A DNA stretch of 49,281 bases from assembly GCA_964568525.1 (NCBI GenBank), contig CAZMPM010000006.1:1-49281 (forward strand). Direction: 5' to 3'. The notes under the pieces are model-generated. The model was not told the DNA's origin. It was given only the letters and a program-made list of their open reading frames with translations, and did not search any database. Shown here piece after piece: positions 8,780 through 16,535 of the stretch (within the stretch, counting starts at the first letter, position 1; every line of letters starts with the position of its first letter). Both the position numbers and the translations under genes were made by a program. The DNA comes from CAYZPB01 sp964568525 (lineage in GTDB: Bacteria > Bacillota > Bacilli > Tepidibacillales > Tepidibacillaceae).

Positions 8780-8836
8780 AATGCAGATTCTTTCACACAA
8801 TCTATAGTATAATTTCTAAAAACTCATTGCAATAAC

Positions 8837-10909
8837 TTAATCGAATACTAACTTGCGAAAATCGGCGTAGGATAAAATCTGGTCGGCTATCGCCTTCAAC
8901 AATCCTAAGCGTTGTTCACGCATCTTCTGGTCATCGACCATTACCATTATTTTATCAAAATAATTATCAATTGGCGCTTGCATTTTTTTCAACTCCGCAA
9001 AAACTAACCGTTGATCAGCACTTTGCTCGTTCGCCACAAGCAACTGCTTATAAGCTTGATACAGCTCCTGCTCCACCTGCTCGTGATAAGCGGCTGGATC
9101 AAGATTGGCGTGCTCCGCTTTTGTCGCGAGATTAATTACCCGCGTAAGCGAGTCAACAACCTGTTTAAAGTTAGGTTGCGCCATCTCCACGGTTAATAGC
9201 TCAGCTCGCTCGACAATGCGGTTGAGGTCATTTTTCTCCGCCGATAATACCGCATCAATTACGTCATAACGGATTGCCTTATCCTGCAGTAATCGCTTAA
9301 TCCGTAGCTCAAAGAAATCGCTTAACTCTCTCATTAACTGCTCACGTTCTTTAAACAACAATCCCGCAGCTTCATAGCAATCAATCGTCTGTTTGTAGAG
9401 TGACTCGAGCGTTAAACTTGGTTGCTTCGCTTGAACAATCTGGACAATACCGGTCGCAGCCCGACGTAATCCTAGTGGATCCTGCGAGCCTGTTGGGATT
9501 TTGCCGATGATAAAGGCACCCACAGTATTATCAAGTTTATCAGCCAGACTGACCAGTTGGCCAGCTAATGTTGCTGGCAGTTGGTCGCCGCTAAAACGCG
9601 GAAGATAATGTTCATTAATTGCAGTAGCAACTGCAGCTGGTTCGCCTTGCTTTAATGCGTAAAGCTCACCCATATAGCCCTGTAACTCAGGGAACTCATT
9701 AACCATATTTGTTACTAGGTCGAATTTGCAGATTTCTGCTGTGCGCTGACAGGTCGCACGGTCGCTGGCAGTGGTATTTAACTGCTCAGCAAGTAGCGTA
9801 GTTAACGCAACTAAGCGCGTAGACTTCTCAGCAACTGTCCCTAGTTTATCTTGAAAAATCAGTTGTGAAAGCTTCGCCAATTGTTCATCAATTTTTACCT
9901 TCTGGTCTTCTAAGTAGAAAAAACATGCATCAGCAAGCCTTGCGCTGATTACTTTCTCATTTCCTTTTGCAACTATATCAAGTGAATTAGCATCGCCATT
10001 TCTGACTGCAACAAAATACGGAAGCAACTTACCCGCCCGATCTTCTACAGGAAAGTAACGTTGATGGACTTTCATTGTTGTTACCAGCACAACCGCAGGT
10101 AACTCAAGATACTCGTTAGCGTAGCTCCCAACCAAGATTGTTGGGTATTCAACAAGGTTCACCACCTCATTTAATAACTCATGATCAATCGGAACCTGCC
10201 AATTTCGCTCGCGCGTAAGCTGCTCAATTTGGGAAATAATCATCTCAGTCCTTTTTGCAGGATCAACGACGACATACTCTTTAGCAAGTAGCGCAGGATA
10301 TTGCCTAGGTTCAGTTACAATCACCGGTCCACCAAGGAAACGATGGCCGTAACTGAGATTCCCTGATTTGATTCCAGCCACTGCAAACGGCAAAACTGCT
10401 TCGCCATAAAGTGCAACTAACCAGTGAATTGGTCGGAGATAGCGTAACTCATTTGTACCCCAACGCATATTTTTAGGAAATGTCATGCCGCTCACCAACT
10501 CAGGAAGCACCGCCGCCAGCAGGCGCTCGACCTCTTGCCCCGCGACCTCCTTACGCAAAAAGACATACTCGACTCCATTGACACTCTCCACATACAGGTC
10601 ATCGGTTGAGCCGCTTTGCCCACGGGCAAAGCCCTCGGTTGCGCGACTCCAACTCCCATCTTCATTCCGCGCCACAGCCATCGACGGTCCGCGCTTAATC
10701 TCAACGCGATCATCTTGTCGCGCTGCAACCGAGCCTACCATCACGGCCAACCGCCGCGGCGTTGAGTAGGTAGCAATCTCCTGATAGGAGATTGCTTCTG
10801 CATCAAGCCAAGCGATTAGCCGATCGGCTAATTGCTGGCTTGCGCCATCTATGTAACGTGCCGGCATCTCTTCTAAGCCGATTTCTATCAATAAATCCTT
10901 ATGCTCCAC
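8837..10909 (-). CDS. glyS: Glycyl-tRNA synthetase beta subunit
   Basis: Beta chain of the bacterial alpha2beta2 glycyl-tRNA synthetase; binds tRNA-Gly. 690 residues, the usual length. The N-terminus (LLIEIGLEEMPARY) is diagnostic, followed by PTPRRLA-like STPRRLAV, the central HD-like domain (about residues 330-480, with LADKLDNTVGAF) and a C-terminal anticodon-binding DALR-type domain. GTG start at 10909 is preceded by GGAGGAGAG. It lies directly downstream of glyQ, with a 112-base gap that carries a 24-base direct repeat. The downstream gene is the PPDK regulator, 57 bases away, an order common in Clostridia. Confidence 0.97.
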   Translation of the reverse strand: MEHKDLLIEIGLEEMPARYIDGASQQLADRLIAWLDAEAISYQEIATYSTPRRLAVMVGSVAARQDDRVEIKRGPSMAVARNEDGSWSRATEGFARGQSGSTDDLYVESVNGVEYVFLRKEVAGQEVERLLAAVLPELVSGMTFPKNMRWGTNELRYLRPIHWLVALYGEAVLPFAVAGIKSGNLSYGHRFLGGPVIVTEPRQYPALLAKEYVVVDPAKRTEMIISQIEQLTRERNWQVPIDHELLNEVVNLVEYPTILVGSYANEYLELPAVVLVTTMKVHQRYFPVEDRAGKLLPYFVAVRNGDANSLDIVAKGNEKVISARLADACFFYLEDQKVKIDEQLAKLSQLIFQDKLGTVAEKSTRLVALTTLLAEQLNTTASDRATCQRTAEICKFDLVTNMVNEFPELQGYMGELYALKQGEPAAVATAINEHYLPRFSGDQLPATLAGQLVSLADKLDNTVGAFIIGKIPTGSQDPLGLRRAATGIVQIVQAKQPSLTLESLYKQTIDCYEAAGLLFKEREQLMRELSDFFELRIKRLLQDKAIRYDVIDAVLSAEKNDLNRIVERAELLTVEMAQPNFKQVVDSLTRVINLATKAEHANLDPAAYHEQVEQELYQAYKQLLVANEQSADQRLVFAELKKMQAPIDNYFDKIMVMVDDQKMREQRLGLLKAIADQILSYADFRKLVFD

Positions 10910-10936
10910 CTAACAACTCTCCTCCCGAAAACTATC

Positions 10937-11014
10937 CGTTAATACCACATCTACTAGCACATCACTTATAACATGTCACTTAAATCTCACCGCTAATACC
11001 ACATCTACTAACAC
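10937..11014. repeat. Imperfect 24-bp direct repeat between glyQ and glyS
   Basis: Two copies, 10937-10960 and 10991-11014, match at 22 of 24 bases around the core AATACCACATCTACTA. The copies start 54 bases apart; the sequence between them is not repeated. No coding or hairpin explanation is evident. Confidence 0.7.
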
Positions 11015-11021
11015 TCTACAG

Positions 11022-11891
11022 CTACTTTCTCAACATCGGAAATCCTAGTCGCTCCCGCTCGTCATAATAGAGCTGCGCGCAAGCGCGCGCTAAGTTGCGC
11101 ACACGTCCAATATAATTGGCGCGCTCCGTCACACTGATTGCGCCACGCGCATCCAGCAGATTGAAAACGTGGGAGCATTTTAGAATATAATCATAGGCCG
11201 GATATACTAACTTCTCATCAATAATCCTCCCCGCTTCCGCTTCGTACATGTTAAACAATTGCAACAGTAATTTTGCGTCGGAAACTTCAAAACTATACTT
11301 CGACTGCTCATATTCCTGTTGTTTAAAAATATCGGCATAGCTGTAACCACTGACCCACTCCAAATCAAATACGTTATCCTTCTCCTGAATATAAGAGGCG
11401 AGACGTTCAATTCCATAAGTAAGTTCCACTGAAATCGGGTCGCAATCTAAACCACCCACTTGTTGGAAATAGGTAAATTGTGTAATTTCCATGCCATCCA
11501 GCCAGACCTCCCAGCCTAGCCCCCAAGCGCCAAATGTTGGGTTCTCCCAATTATCCTCGACAAAGCGTATATCGTGTCTTAGAGGGTCAATTCCGAGCTC
11601 CTTAAGGCTATTTAAATATAACTCTTGAATGTTATCTGGCGACGGCTTAATTACTACCTGAAATTGATGGTGCTGATACAAACGATTTGGATTCTCGCCA
11701 TAACGCCCATCAGCCGGCCGCCGCGACGGTTCAACATAAGCAACTCGCCAAGGTTCTGGACCAATTGCCCGCAGCAGAGTCAACGGATTCATTGTCCCTG
11801 CACCTTTTTCCACATCATAAGGTTGCCCGACAATGCATCCCTGCTCTCCCCAGTATTTTTGTAGCTTTAGAATCATTTCCTGCAAATTCAC
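11022..11891 (-). CDS. glyQ: Glycyl-tRNA synthetase alpha subunit
   Basis: Catalytic alpha chain, class II synthetase, that activates glycine. With GTG at 11889-11891 it has 289 residues and the family N-terminus MNLQEMILKLQKYW; GGAGG sits eight bases upstream, so this start is preferred over the TTG at 11912. Conserved segments: GAGTMNPLTLLRAIGPEPW, YVEPSRRPADGRYG, and GWEVWLDGMEITQFTYFQQ. It follows recO by about 85 bases and precedes glyS. No T-box leader is visible in the short gap upstream. Confidence 0.97.
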   Translation of the reverse strand: MNLQEMILKLQKYWGEQGCIVGQPYDVEKGAGTMNPLTLLRAIGPEPWRVAYVEPSRRPADGRYGENPNRLYQHHQFQVVIKPSPDNIQELYLNSLKELGIDPLRHDIRFVEDNWENPTFGAWGLGWEVWLDGMEITQFTYFQQVGGLDCDPISVELTYGIERLASYIQEKDNVFDLEWVSGYSYADIFKQQEYEQSKYSFEVSDAKLLLQLFNMYEAEAGRIIDEKLVYPAYDYILKCSHVFNLLDARGAISVTERANYIGRVRNLARACAQLYYDERERLGFPMLRK

Positions 11892-11975
11892 GAACAACGC
11901 CTCCGCCTTCAAATATCTATCTTAATTTTATCTTACTGATTATACATTATGCAACTAAACATATAAAACAAATCT

Positions 11976-12722
11976 TTATTCTTCAAAATTTTGCAATTGT
12001 TGAAGGAAATCACGTGACTTCAAGCGAATATCAATATATTGATCGAAAAAGCCTTCCGTCACCTTCCGCAACTCTACGCGTGTCTCTTCGCGCAGATTAA
12101 TCTCACCCAGTCTCGCCAAGTCCATCGTAACAAAAGTCCGCAGCAACCTAATTGTATTCGCCTGCAAAACGATACTGCTCACATCAAGATGTAGCCGGCA
12201 GACTAAACCGCCGCGACTCACGCTAAATCCGACTAACTCAGCAGTATCGCCGCAGACAGAGCAAGCTTCCAGTTGCGGTAAGACGCCCATCAGTCGAAAG
12301 AGTTGCATCTCAAAAATTCGCGTCACAGTCTCCGCATCCTTGCCTGCCGCTATCTGCTCTAAGGCGCCGACCAGCAGCTCGTATAACCATAGATTTGGCT
12401 GATCCGACTCGGAAACCCGCTCAACTAATTCCACTAGATAAGCGGCGAAACTAGTCTTCTCTAGGTCGGCGTAGATCGCAGCAAAATGTTGCACAATTTC
12501 ACCCGTATTGAGCGTCCCCATGCTAGCGGTACGTTTGCGAAAATAAATAAAATTTCCATGCGTAAAAACCTGGGTCACTGCATTAAGCCGACTGTTGTTC
12601 TTTTTTGCACCGCGCGCGAGTACCGCTACTTTACCGTGTTCGCGTGTAAATAGGGTTATGATTCGATCACCCTCAGCATAGTCCATTGATTTAACAACAA
12701 TCGCCTCTACATTTGTTAGCAA
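11976..12722 (-). CDS. recO: DNA repair protein RecO
   Basis: RecF-pathway mediator that binds single-stranded DNA and helps load RecA. 248 residues: an N-terminal OB fold (about 1-80, with the typical EAIVVKSMDYAEGDRI start) and a helical C-terminal domain. The zinc-finger region contains CSVC near 158-161, but the second pair reads CRLH instead of the common CxxC, so a Cys3-His or degenerate site is likely. TTG start at 12722 has GAGGTG seven bases upstream. Eleven bases separate it from the SCIFF maturase, so the two are probably cotranscribed. Confidence 0.93.
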   Translation of the reverse strand: MLTNVEAIVVKSMDYAEGDRIITLFTREHGKVAVLARGAKKNNSRLNAVTQVFTHGNFIYFRKRTASMGTLNTGEIVQHFAAIYADLEKTSFAAYLVELVERVSESDQPNLWLYELLVGALEQIAAGKDAETVTRIFEMQLFRLMGVLPQLEACSVCGDTAELVGFSVSRGGLVCRLHLDVSSIVLQANTIRLLRTFVTMDLARLGEINLREETRVELRKVTEGFFDQYIDIRLKSRDFLQQLQNFEE

Positions 12723-12733
12723 GGTACTTCACC

Positions 12734-14134
12734 TCATACTTCAAGTTCGAGAACCTTCAGATACAACGCATTCTCATAGCGCTTGCGCATCATCTGACAA
12801 GCTATCTCATAAGGCACGGCAATATCATCATTAAAGCCATCCGCATTCACATGACAACCACCACCACAGAAATGACGCACCCAGCAGCTCCGGCACTTTT
12901 CTTTTGTGTAGATATTTGTGTCACGCAGCTGATTCATCGCCGCCTTGTTAGTGAAACCTTCATCTAAGTTACCAATCAACCACTTTTTATTACCGACAAA
13001 TTGATGACAAGGGTAGATGTCACCCTCCGGTGTCACGGCCATATAATGATAGCCTGCTCCACAGCCAGTAATTCGTTTGGCAAAGCACGGCCCGTTGTCC
13101 AATTCCACTTCAAAATGGTGAAAATGAAACTCCTGGTCGGTCCCTAAGCGCCCTAGATAGGCCTCGGTTAAACGATCGTAACTATCATAAATTTCCGGAA
13201 GATACTCCTCCTTCAGTGCATACTTCCGATTCTCCGGCAAAATAACCGGTTCAATCGAAATCCGCTTGAAACCTTGATCCGACAGATGCACTACATCCTT
13301 GTCAAAATCCAGATTCTCACTCGTGAATGTGCCACGATAATAAGTATAAACTCCTAGCCCATAGCGGTTATCCTCGCTGCCAGTTCGCTTTTCGTTTAGC
13401 GTTTGATATTTATCCATCAACAGATCATAAGAACCTGTCCCATCAGCAAAAGGACGCAACCTATCATTAATATCTTTCCGCCCGTCTATACTTAGAATCA
13501 GATTAATCTGCTCCTCGGCAATAAATTGCTCAATCGCTTCCTCAAGCAACACGCCATTTGTCGTCAGTGAAAAACTGAAGGTTTTGCCAGTCGTCTGCTC
13601 TAACTCGCAAGCGTAGCCAACTAATTGTTTTAACACCGGGAAGTTAAGTAGCGGTTCACCACCGAAGAAATCAATCTCCAGGAAACTGGTATTATGCGCC
13701 TGCCTCACAAGAAAGTCGATTGCTTTCTTGCCCGTCTCATAACTCATATTGGTCCGTTCCTGACCATACGGCCCTGTCCCCGCAAAACAATAGCGACAGC
13801 GCAGATTACAATCGTGCGACACGTGCAAGCACATTGATTTGAACTCGAACTCAGCCTGCTCGTATGAAGTTTGTGGCAGCGAACCAACTGAGAAGAGAAT
13901 CCCTGACTCGATCAGCTGTGACAACTCAGCATAGCTCTCATCAATCTCCGACTGAGCAAATTCAGGAGCTAACGCTTGGCCAATTTCAGCCAATGACTGA
14001 TTCTGCATCATTGGAATCATCCGGAAAGCTAATTCATCAACAGTGAAAAGCGAATTACTATTAACATCAAGTACAATGTTTTTGTCTTTGTAGGAAAAGG
14101 TATGAACCTGTCCAGGAATCATTAATTCTAACAT
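12734..14134 (-). CDS. scfB: SCIFF peptide maturase, radical SAM thioether synthase
   Basis: Radical SAM enzyme that makes a cysteine-to-threonine thioether crosslink in the SCIFF peptide encoded just upstream. 466 residues. An N-terminal RRE-like peptide-binding segment (about 1-90) is followed by the radical SAM domain with CNLRCRYC (Cys109, Cys113, Cys116) and GGEPLL, then a C-terminal SPASM/twitch domain with Cys-rich stretches (GCGAGYHYMAVTPEGDIYPC, then CRSCWVRHFCGGGC) for auxiliary 4Fe-4S clusters. The start is either ATG 14134 (GAGAGG abuts it) or ATG 14122. The identification rests on sequence features together with the adjacent precursor gene. The biological role of SCIFF products is unknown. 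Confidence 0.93.
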   Translation of the reverse strand: MLELMIPGQVHTFSYKDKNIVLDVNSNSLFTVDELAFRMIPMMQNQSLAEIGQALAPEFAQSEIDESYAELSQLIESGILFSVGSLPQTSYEQAEFEFKSMCLHVSHDCNLRCRYCFAGTGPYGQERTNMSYETGKKAIDFLVRQAHNTSFLEIDFFGGEPLLNFPVLKQLVGYACELEQTTGKTFSFSLTTNGVLLEEAIEQFIAEEQINLILSIDGRKDINDRLRPFADGTGSYDLLMDKYQTLNEKRTGSEDNRYGLGVYTYYRGTFTSENLDFDKDVVHLSDQGFKRISIEPVILPENRKYALKEEYLPEIYDSYDRLTEAYLGRLGTDQEFHFHHFEVELDNGPCFAKRITGCGAGYHYMAVTPEGDIYPCHQFVGNKKWLIGNLDEGFTNKAAMNQLRDTNIYTKEKCRSCWVRHFCGGGCHVNADGFNDDIAVPYEIACQMMRKRYENALYLKVLELEV

Positions 14135-14146
14135 CCTCTCTTAACA

Positions 14147-14184
14147 GAAAAGCCGAGCAATAGTTTACCACTACGGACTCGGCT
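14147..14184 (-). terminator. Attenuator-like terminator between SCIFF precursor and maturase
   Basis: On the minus strand AGCCGAG pairs with CTCGGCT across a 20-base loop and is followed by TTTTC. It lies 26 bases after the precursor stop and before the maturase start, so it would lower maturase expression relative to the precursor. Confidence 0.65.
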
Positions 14185-14209
14185 CAATCTCTAATTACTC
14201 CAAATACTA

Positions 14210-14362
14210 CTATTTGTTTTCAACCTTTGTATAGCAAATAATATTACTAACTGTCATTGAAGTTTTACAAGCTGACTGGCAAGAAGCTGAACACTTATCG
14301 CAAGTGCCAGACTGCATCGTATCTTGTAAACGGTTTTGAGCAATCACTTTAATATGTTTCAC
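14210..14362 (-). CDS. scfA: SCIFF ribosomal peptide precursor (variant with five cysteines)
   Basis: Precursor of the widespread clostridial SCIFF (six cysteines in forty-five residues) RiPP. 50 residues, GTG start at 14360-14362 with AAGGAG nine bases upstream. The N-terminus MKHIKVIAQNRLQDT is the family leader. Cysteines are at 21, 24, 28, 32 and 43. Cys32 (donor) and Thr37 (acceptor) of the known thioether bond are both kept, but the cysteine normally at position 36 is methionine (CKTSMTV), so only five of the six signature cysteines remain. Its maturase is the next gene, behind an attenuator. A TGC-TATAAT promoter sits 29 bases upstream. Short genes of this kind are easily missed. Confidence 0.92.
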   Translation of the reverse strand: MKHIKVIAQNRLQDTMQSGTCDKCSASCQSACKTSMTVSNIICYTKVENK

Positions 14363-14390
14363 GGTTCATCACTCCTTTATTCTCGCACCT

Positions 14391-14399
14391 ATTATAGCA
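14391..14399 (-). promoter_or_regulatory. Extended -10 promoter for the SCIFF operon
   Basis: TGC followed by TATAAT on the minus strand, just beyond the era stop codon region. No convincing -35 is seen, as expected for an extended -10 promoter. Confidence 0.6.
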
Positions 14400-14403
14400 G
14401 AGA

Positions 14404-15318
14404 TTAATCAATTATGGTATAGCCTAATTCTTTTAATAGATGATCTTTGTTGCGCCAATCCTCTTCCACCTTGACCCATAGCTCAAGGTAAGTTTTCGTG
14501 CCCAGTAGCTTCTCAATATCTTCGCGTGCGCGTTGTCCGATCTCTTTCAGCATAGCACCATTCTTGCCGATAATGATGCCCTTCTGTGATTTGCGCTCAA
14601 CATAAATCGTTGCACTAATGGCAACAGCTCGCGGATTATTATCGCCACGTTTCATTGATTCCACAACAACCGCCAGTGAATGCGGAACTTCCTCCCGCAT
14701 TACCTCAAGCAACTTCTCGCGAATCAACTCTGCGACAATAAAACCCTCTGGAAAATCTGTTGTCTGATCTACCGGATAATAGTTCGGTCCTTCCGGCAAG
14801 ATTCCGTAAATATGATTCATTAATGTCTCAATATTATTGCCATGCTTAGCTGACAATGGGATAATTTCAGCAAAATCAGCCCGTTCCCGATAATTATCAA
14901 TAATTGGCAGCAGAGCTTCCGGTGCTACTAAGTCAATCTTATTCAGTATTAAGTAGGATGGTGTATCCTTAATATCATTTAATTGTTCAAGAATAAACTC
15001 CTCGCCTGGTCCAAATTCCTTTGTTACATCGATTAAATAAAGAATTAGATCAACTTCCTTTAACGATGTTAACGTCATATCCATCATATAGGAACCAAGT
15101 TTAGATTTCGGTCGGTGGATACCCGGCGTATCAATAAATATAACTTGCCCGCGCTCTGGGTCTGTATATATTGCCCTAATTGTATTCCGTGTCGTTTGCG
15201 GTTTATCCGACATGATAGCGATTTTACGCCCCATTATCTGATTAACCAACGTTGACTTTCCCACATTAGGCCGACCGATTATTGTAACAAACCCTGACTT
15301 TAAACCCTGTTTTTCCAT
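14404..15318 (-). CDS. era: GTPase Era
   Basis: Ribosome-assembly GTPase that binds 16S rRNA near its 3' end. 304 residues. G1 motif GRPNVGKST at about 15-23, G3 DTPG at about 62-65, G4 NKID at about 124-127; C-terminal KH domain with the GxxG loop IIGKNGAML at about 247-255. ATG 15318 has GGGAG nine bases upstream. It ends the phoH-pgpH-ybeY-dgkA-era run, the normal Firmicutes order, although cdd, often found between dgkA and era, is missing. Confidence 0.98.
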   Translation of the reverse strand: MEKQGLKSGFVTIIGRPNVGKSTLVNQIMGRKIAIMSDKPQTTRNTIRAIYTDPERGQVIFIDTPGIHRPKSKLGSYMMDMTLTSLKEVDLILYLIDVTKEFGPGEEFILEQLNDIKDTPSYLILNKIDLVAPEALLPIIDNYRERADFAEIIPLSAKHGNNIETLMNHIYGILPEGPNYYPVDQTTDFPEGFIVAELIREKLLEVMREEVPHSLAVVVESMKRGDNNPRAVAISATIYVERKSQKGIIIGKNGAMLKEIGQRAREDIEKLLGTKTYLELWVKVEEDWRNKDHLLKELGYTIID

Positions 15319-15354
15319 TTCAATAATCTCCCTTCATTTGATTTTATTTTGTAC

Positions 15355-16062
15355 TTAAAAAAAAACTGTATAGGATAGGTAGAAACCACCTATTGATATC
15401 AGTAAGTTCTGCAGAATTGACAGCCAGTGAACCCGGCGAAACAGAAAATAAATGATTAAGAAAACTAGAGCCACTATCAAGTAGGTAAGCAGATGTGGAT
15501 GGACAACAGAGATCATAGCTATAAAGTAAAATGTAATCCCCACTAAGATATGCGGTTGATACTTCTTGTCAAAGTGATACCAAGCAGCCTTAACTCCGTA
15601 TGTAAAAAAGATAAGTGCAAAAGCTTGCAGTGAGTGGAATGCTAATGGGTCAGCCGGGTGTCTTACCCAGTTGCCATCGGCTAATTCGATGAAATAAGGA
15701 ACAACAAGCATTGCACCAATGAAAGTAACAACTAAGACAATAATAAAGACGGCACCGGCAGCTGAATCCTTCGCATGCTTAGCTAAATCATCATAATCTT
15801 TCATCGCCATGTCAACAGCACTTTCAATCGCTGTATTAATTATTTCTGAGGCAACAACTAAGGCGATACAGATTGCGACTACCATAACTTCAGTACGAGT
15901 AAAATGGAGACAGAGTCCAGATGCTAAAATAAAAAGAGCACCAAGTAAGTGAATTTTCATATTCCGTTGCGTAACAATCGCATAGACAATCCCCTCGCTG
16001 GCATAACGAAAACTATCAGCAAGTCCTCGGATATTATTACGGCTTCTGTTCCTCATTGGCAT
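15355..16062 (-). CDS. Diacylglycerol/undecaprenol kinase fused to a PAP2-like membrane domain
   Basis: Integral membrane protein of 235 residues from the ATG at 16062 (GAGGTG six bases upstream; the GTG at 16071 is less likely). Residues from about 10 to 125 form the prokaryotic DagK domain, with the catalytic and metal-site phrase SEIINTAIESAVD and three hydrophobic segments. The rest, from about 130, adds four more membrane segments resembling the type 2 phosphatidic acid phosphatase (PAP2) fold, including a region with the conserved-like order of polar residues (KAAWYHFDKKY, then SVVHPH). In Gram-positives DagK homologues phosphorylate undecaprenol, so a kinase-phosphatase fusion for lipid-carrier recycling is possible. 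It overlaps nothing after the ybeY stop except through the alternative start. Confidence 0.85.
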   Translation of the reverse strand: MPMRNRSRNNIRGLADSFRYASEGIVYAIVTQRNMKIHLLGALFILASGLCLHFTRTEVMVVAICIALVVASEIINTAIESAVDMAMKDYDDLAKHAKDSAAGAVFIIVLVVTFIGAMLVVPYFIELADGNWVRHPADPLAFHSLQAFALIFFTYGVKAAWYHFDKKYQPHILVGITFYFIAMISVVHPHLLTYLIVALVFLIIYFLFRRVHWLSILQNLLISIGGFYLSYTVFF

Positions 16063-16067
16063 CGGCT

Positions 16068-16535
16068 TCACCTCAAAATATTTAAATTTGTTAAAATTTG
16101 TTCCTGTTTTGCAAACATTTGCTGAGCCTCTTCATCTGTATCATGTGTCTCACCAATCAGATGCAAGAAACCATGTAAAGCGAGAAAAGCTAACTCCCGC
16201 TCGACCGAATGCCCATACTCAGCAGCTTGGCGATAGACATGGGGCATTGAGATAATGATATCCCCCAATAGATACTCTTCGTGGTCAAATTCCAACTCTC
16301 CCTCAATCCCCTCATTTAAAGCGAAAGAAAGAACATCGGTTGACTGATCAATTCCGCGGTAATCACGATTAAGATTGCGAATCGTCGTCTCGTCTACCAG
16401 CGTAATCGCAAGCTCGCTGTCAGCCAGCAACTCGGCTTCTGCCGCTGCATTCAGCACTCTCTCCAACAACTGAACGTGCTCTGCAGTAAAATTATATTCT
16501 TCCTGCTCATTAATAATCTCGATTTCCAGGCTCAA
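16068..16535 (-). CDS. ybeY: Endoribonuclease YbeY (16S rRNA maturation)
   Basis: Single-strand-specific metal-dependent RNase in 16S rRNA 3'-end processing and ribosome quality control. 155 residues. The zinc-binding signature is HGFLHLIGETHD at about 120-131; the three histidines are kept, while the usual GYDH reads GETH. RNLNRDYRGIDQSTDVLSF upstream is also diagnostic. The first codons overlap the end of pgpH by 26 bases, and the stop overlaps the possible GTG start of the DagK gene, so translation is probably coupled. Confidence 0.96.
   Translation of the reverse strand: MSLEIEIINEQEEYNFTAEHVQLLERVLNAAAEAELLADSELAITLVDETTIRNLNRDYRGIDQSTDVLSFALNEGIEGELEFDHEEYLLGDIIISMPHVYRQAAEYGHSVERELAFLALHGFLHLIGETHDTDEEAQQMFAKQEQILTNLNILR

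Noticed and set aside
11892..11975. T-box riboswitch in front of glyQ
   Set aside because: The gap to recO is too short and lacks the T-box bulge sequence and a terminator.
11687..12100. 137-residue plus-strand open frame over the glyQ-recO junction
   Set aside because: It overlaps two well-identified minus-strand genes and has no recognisable product or ribosome site.
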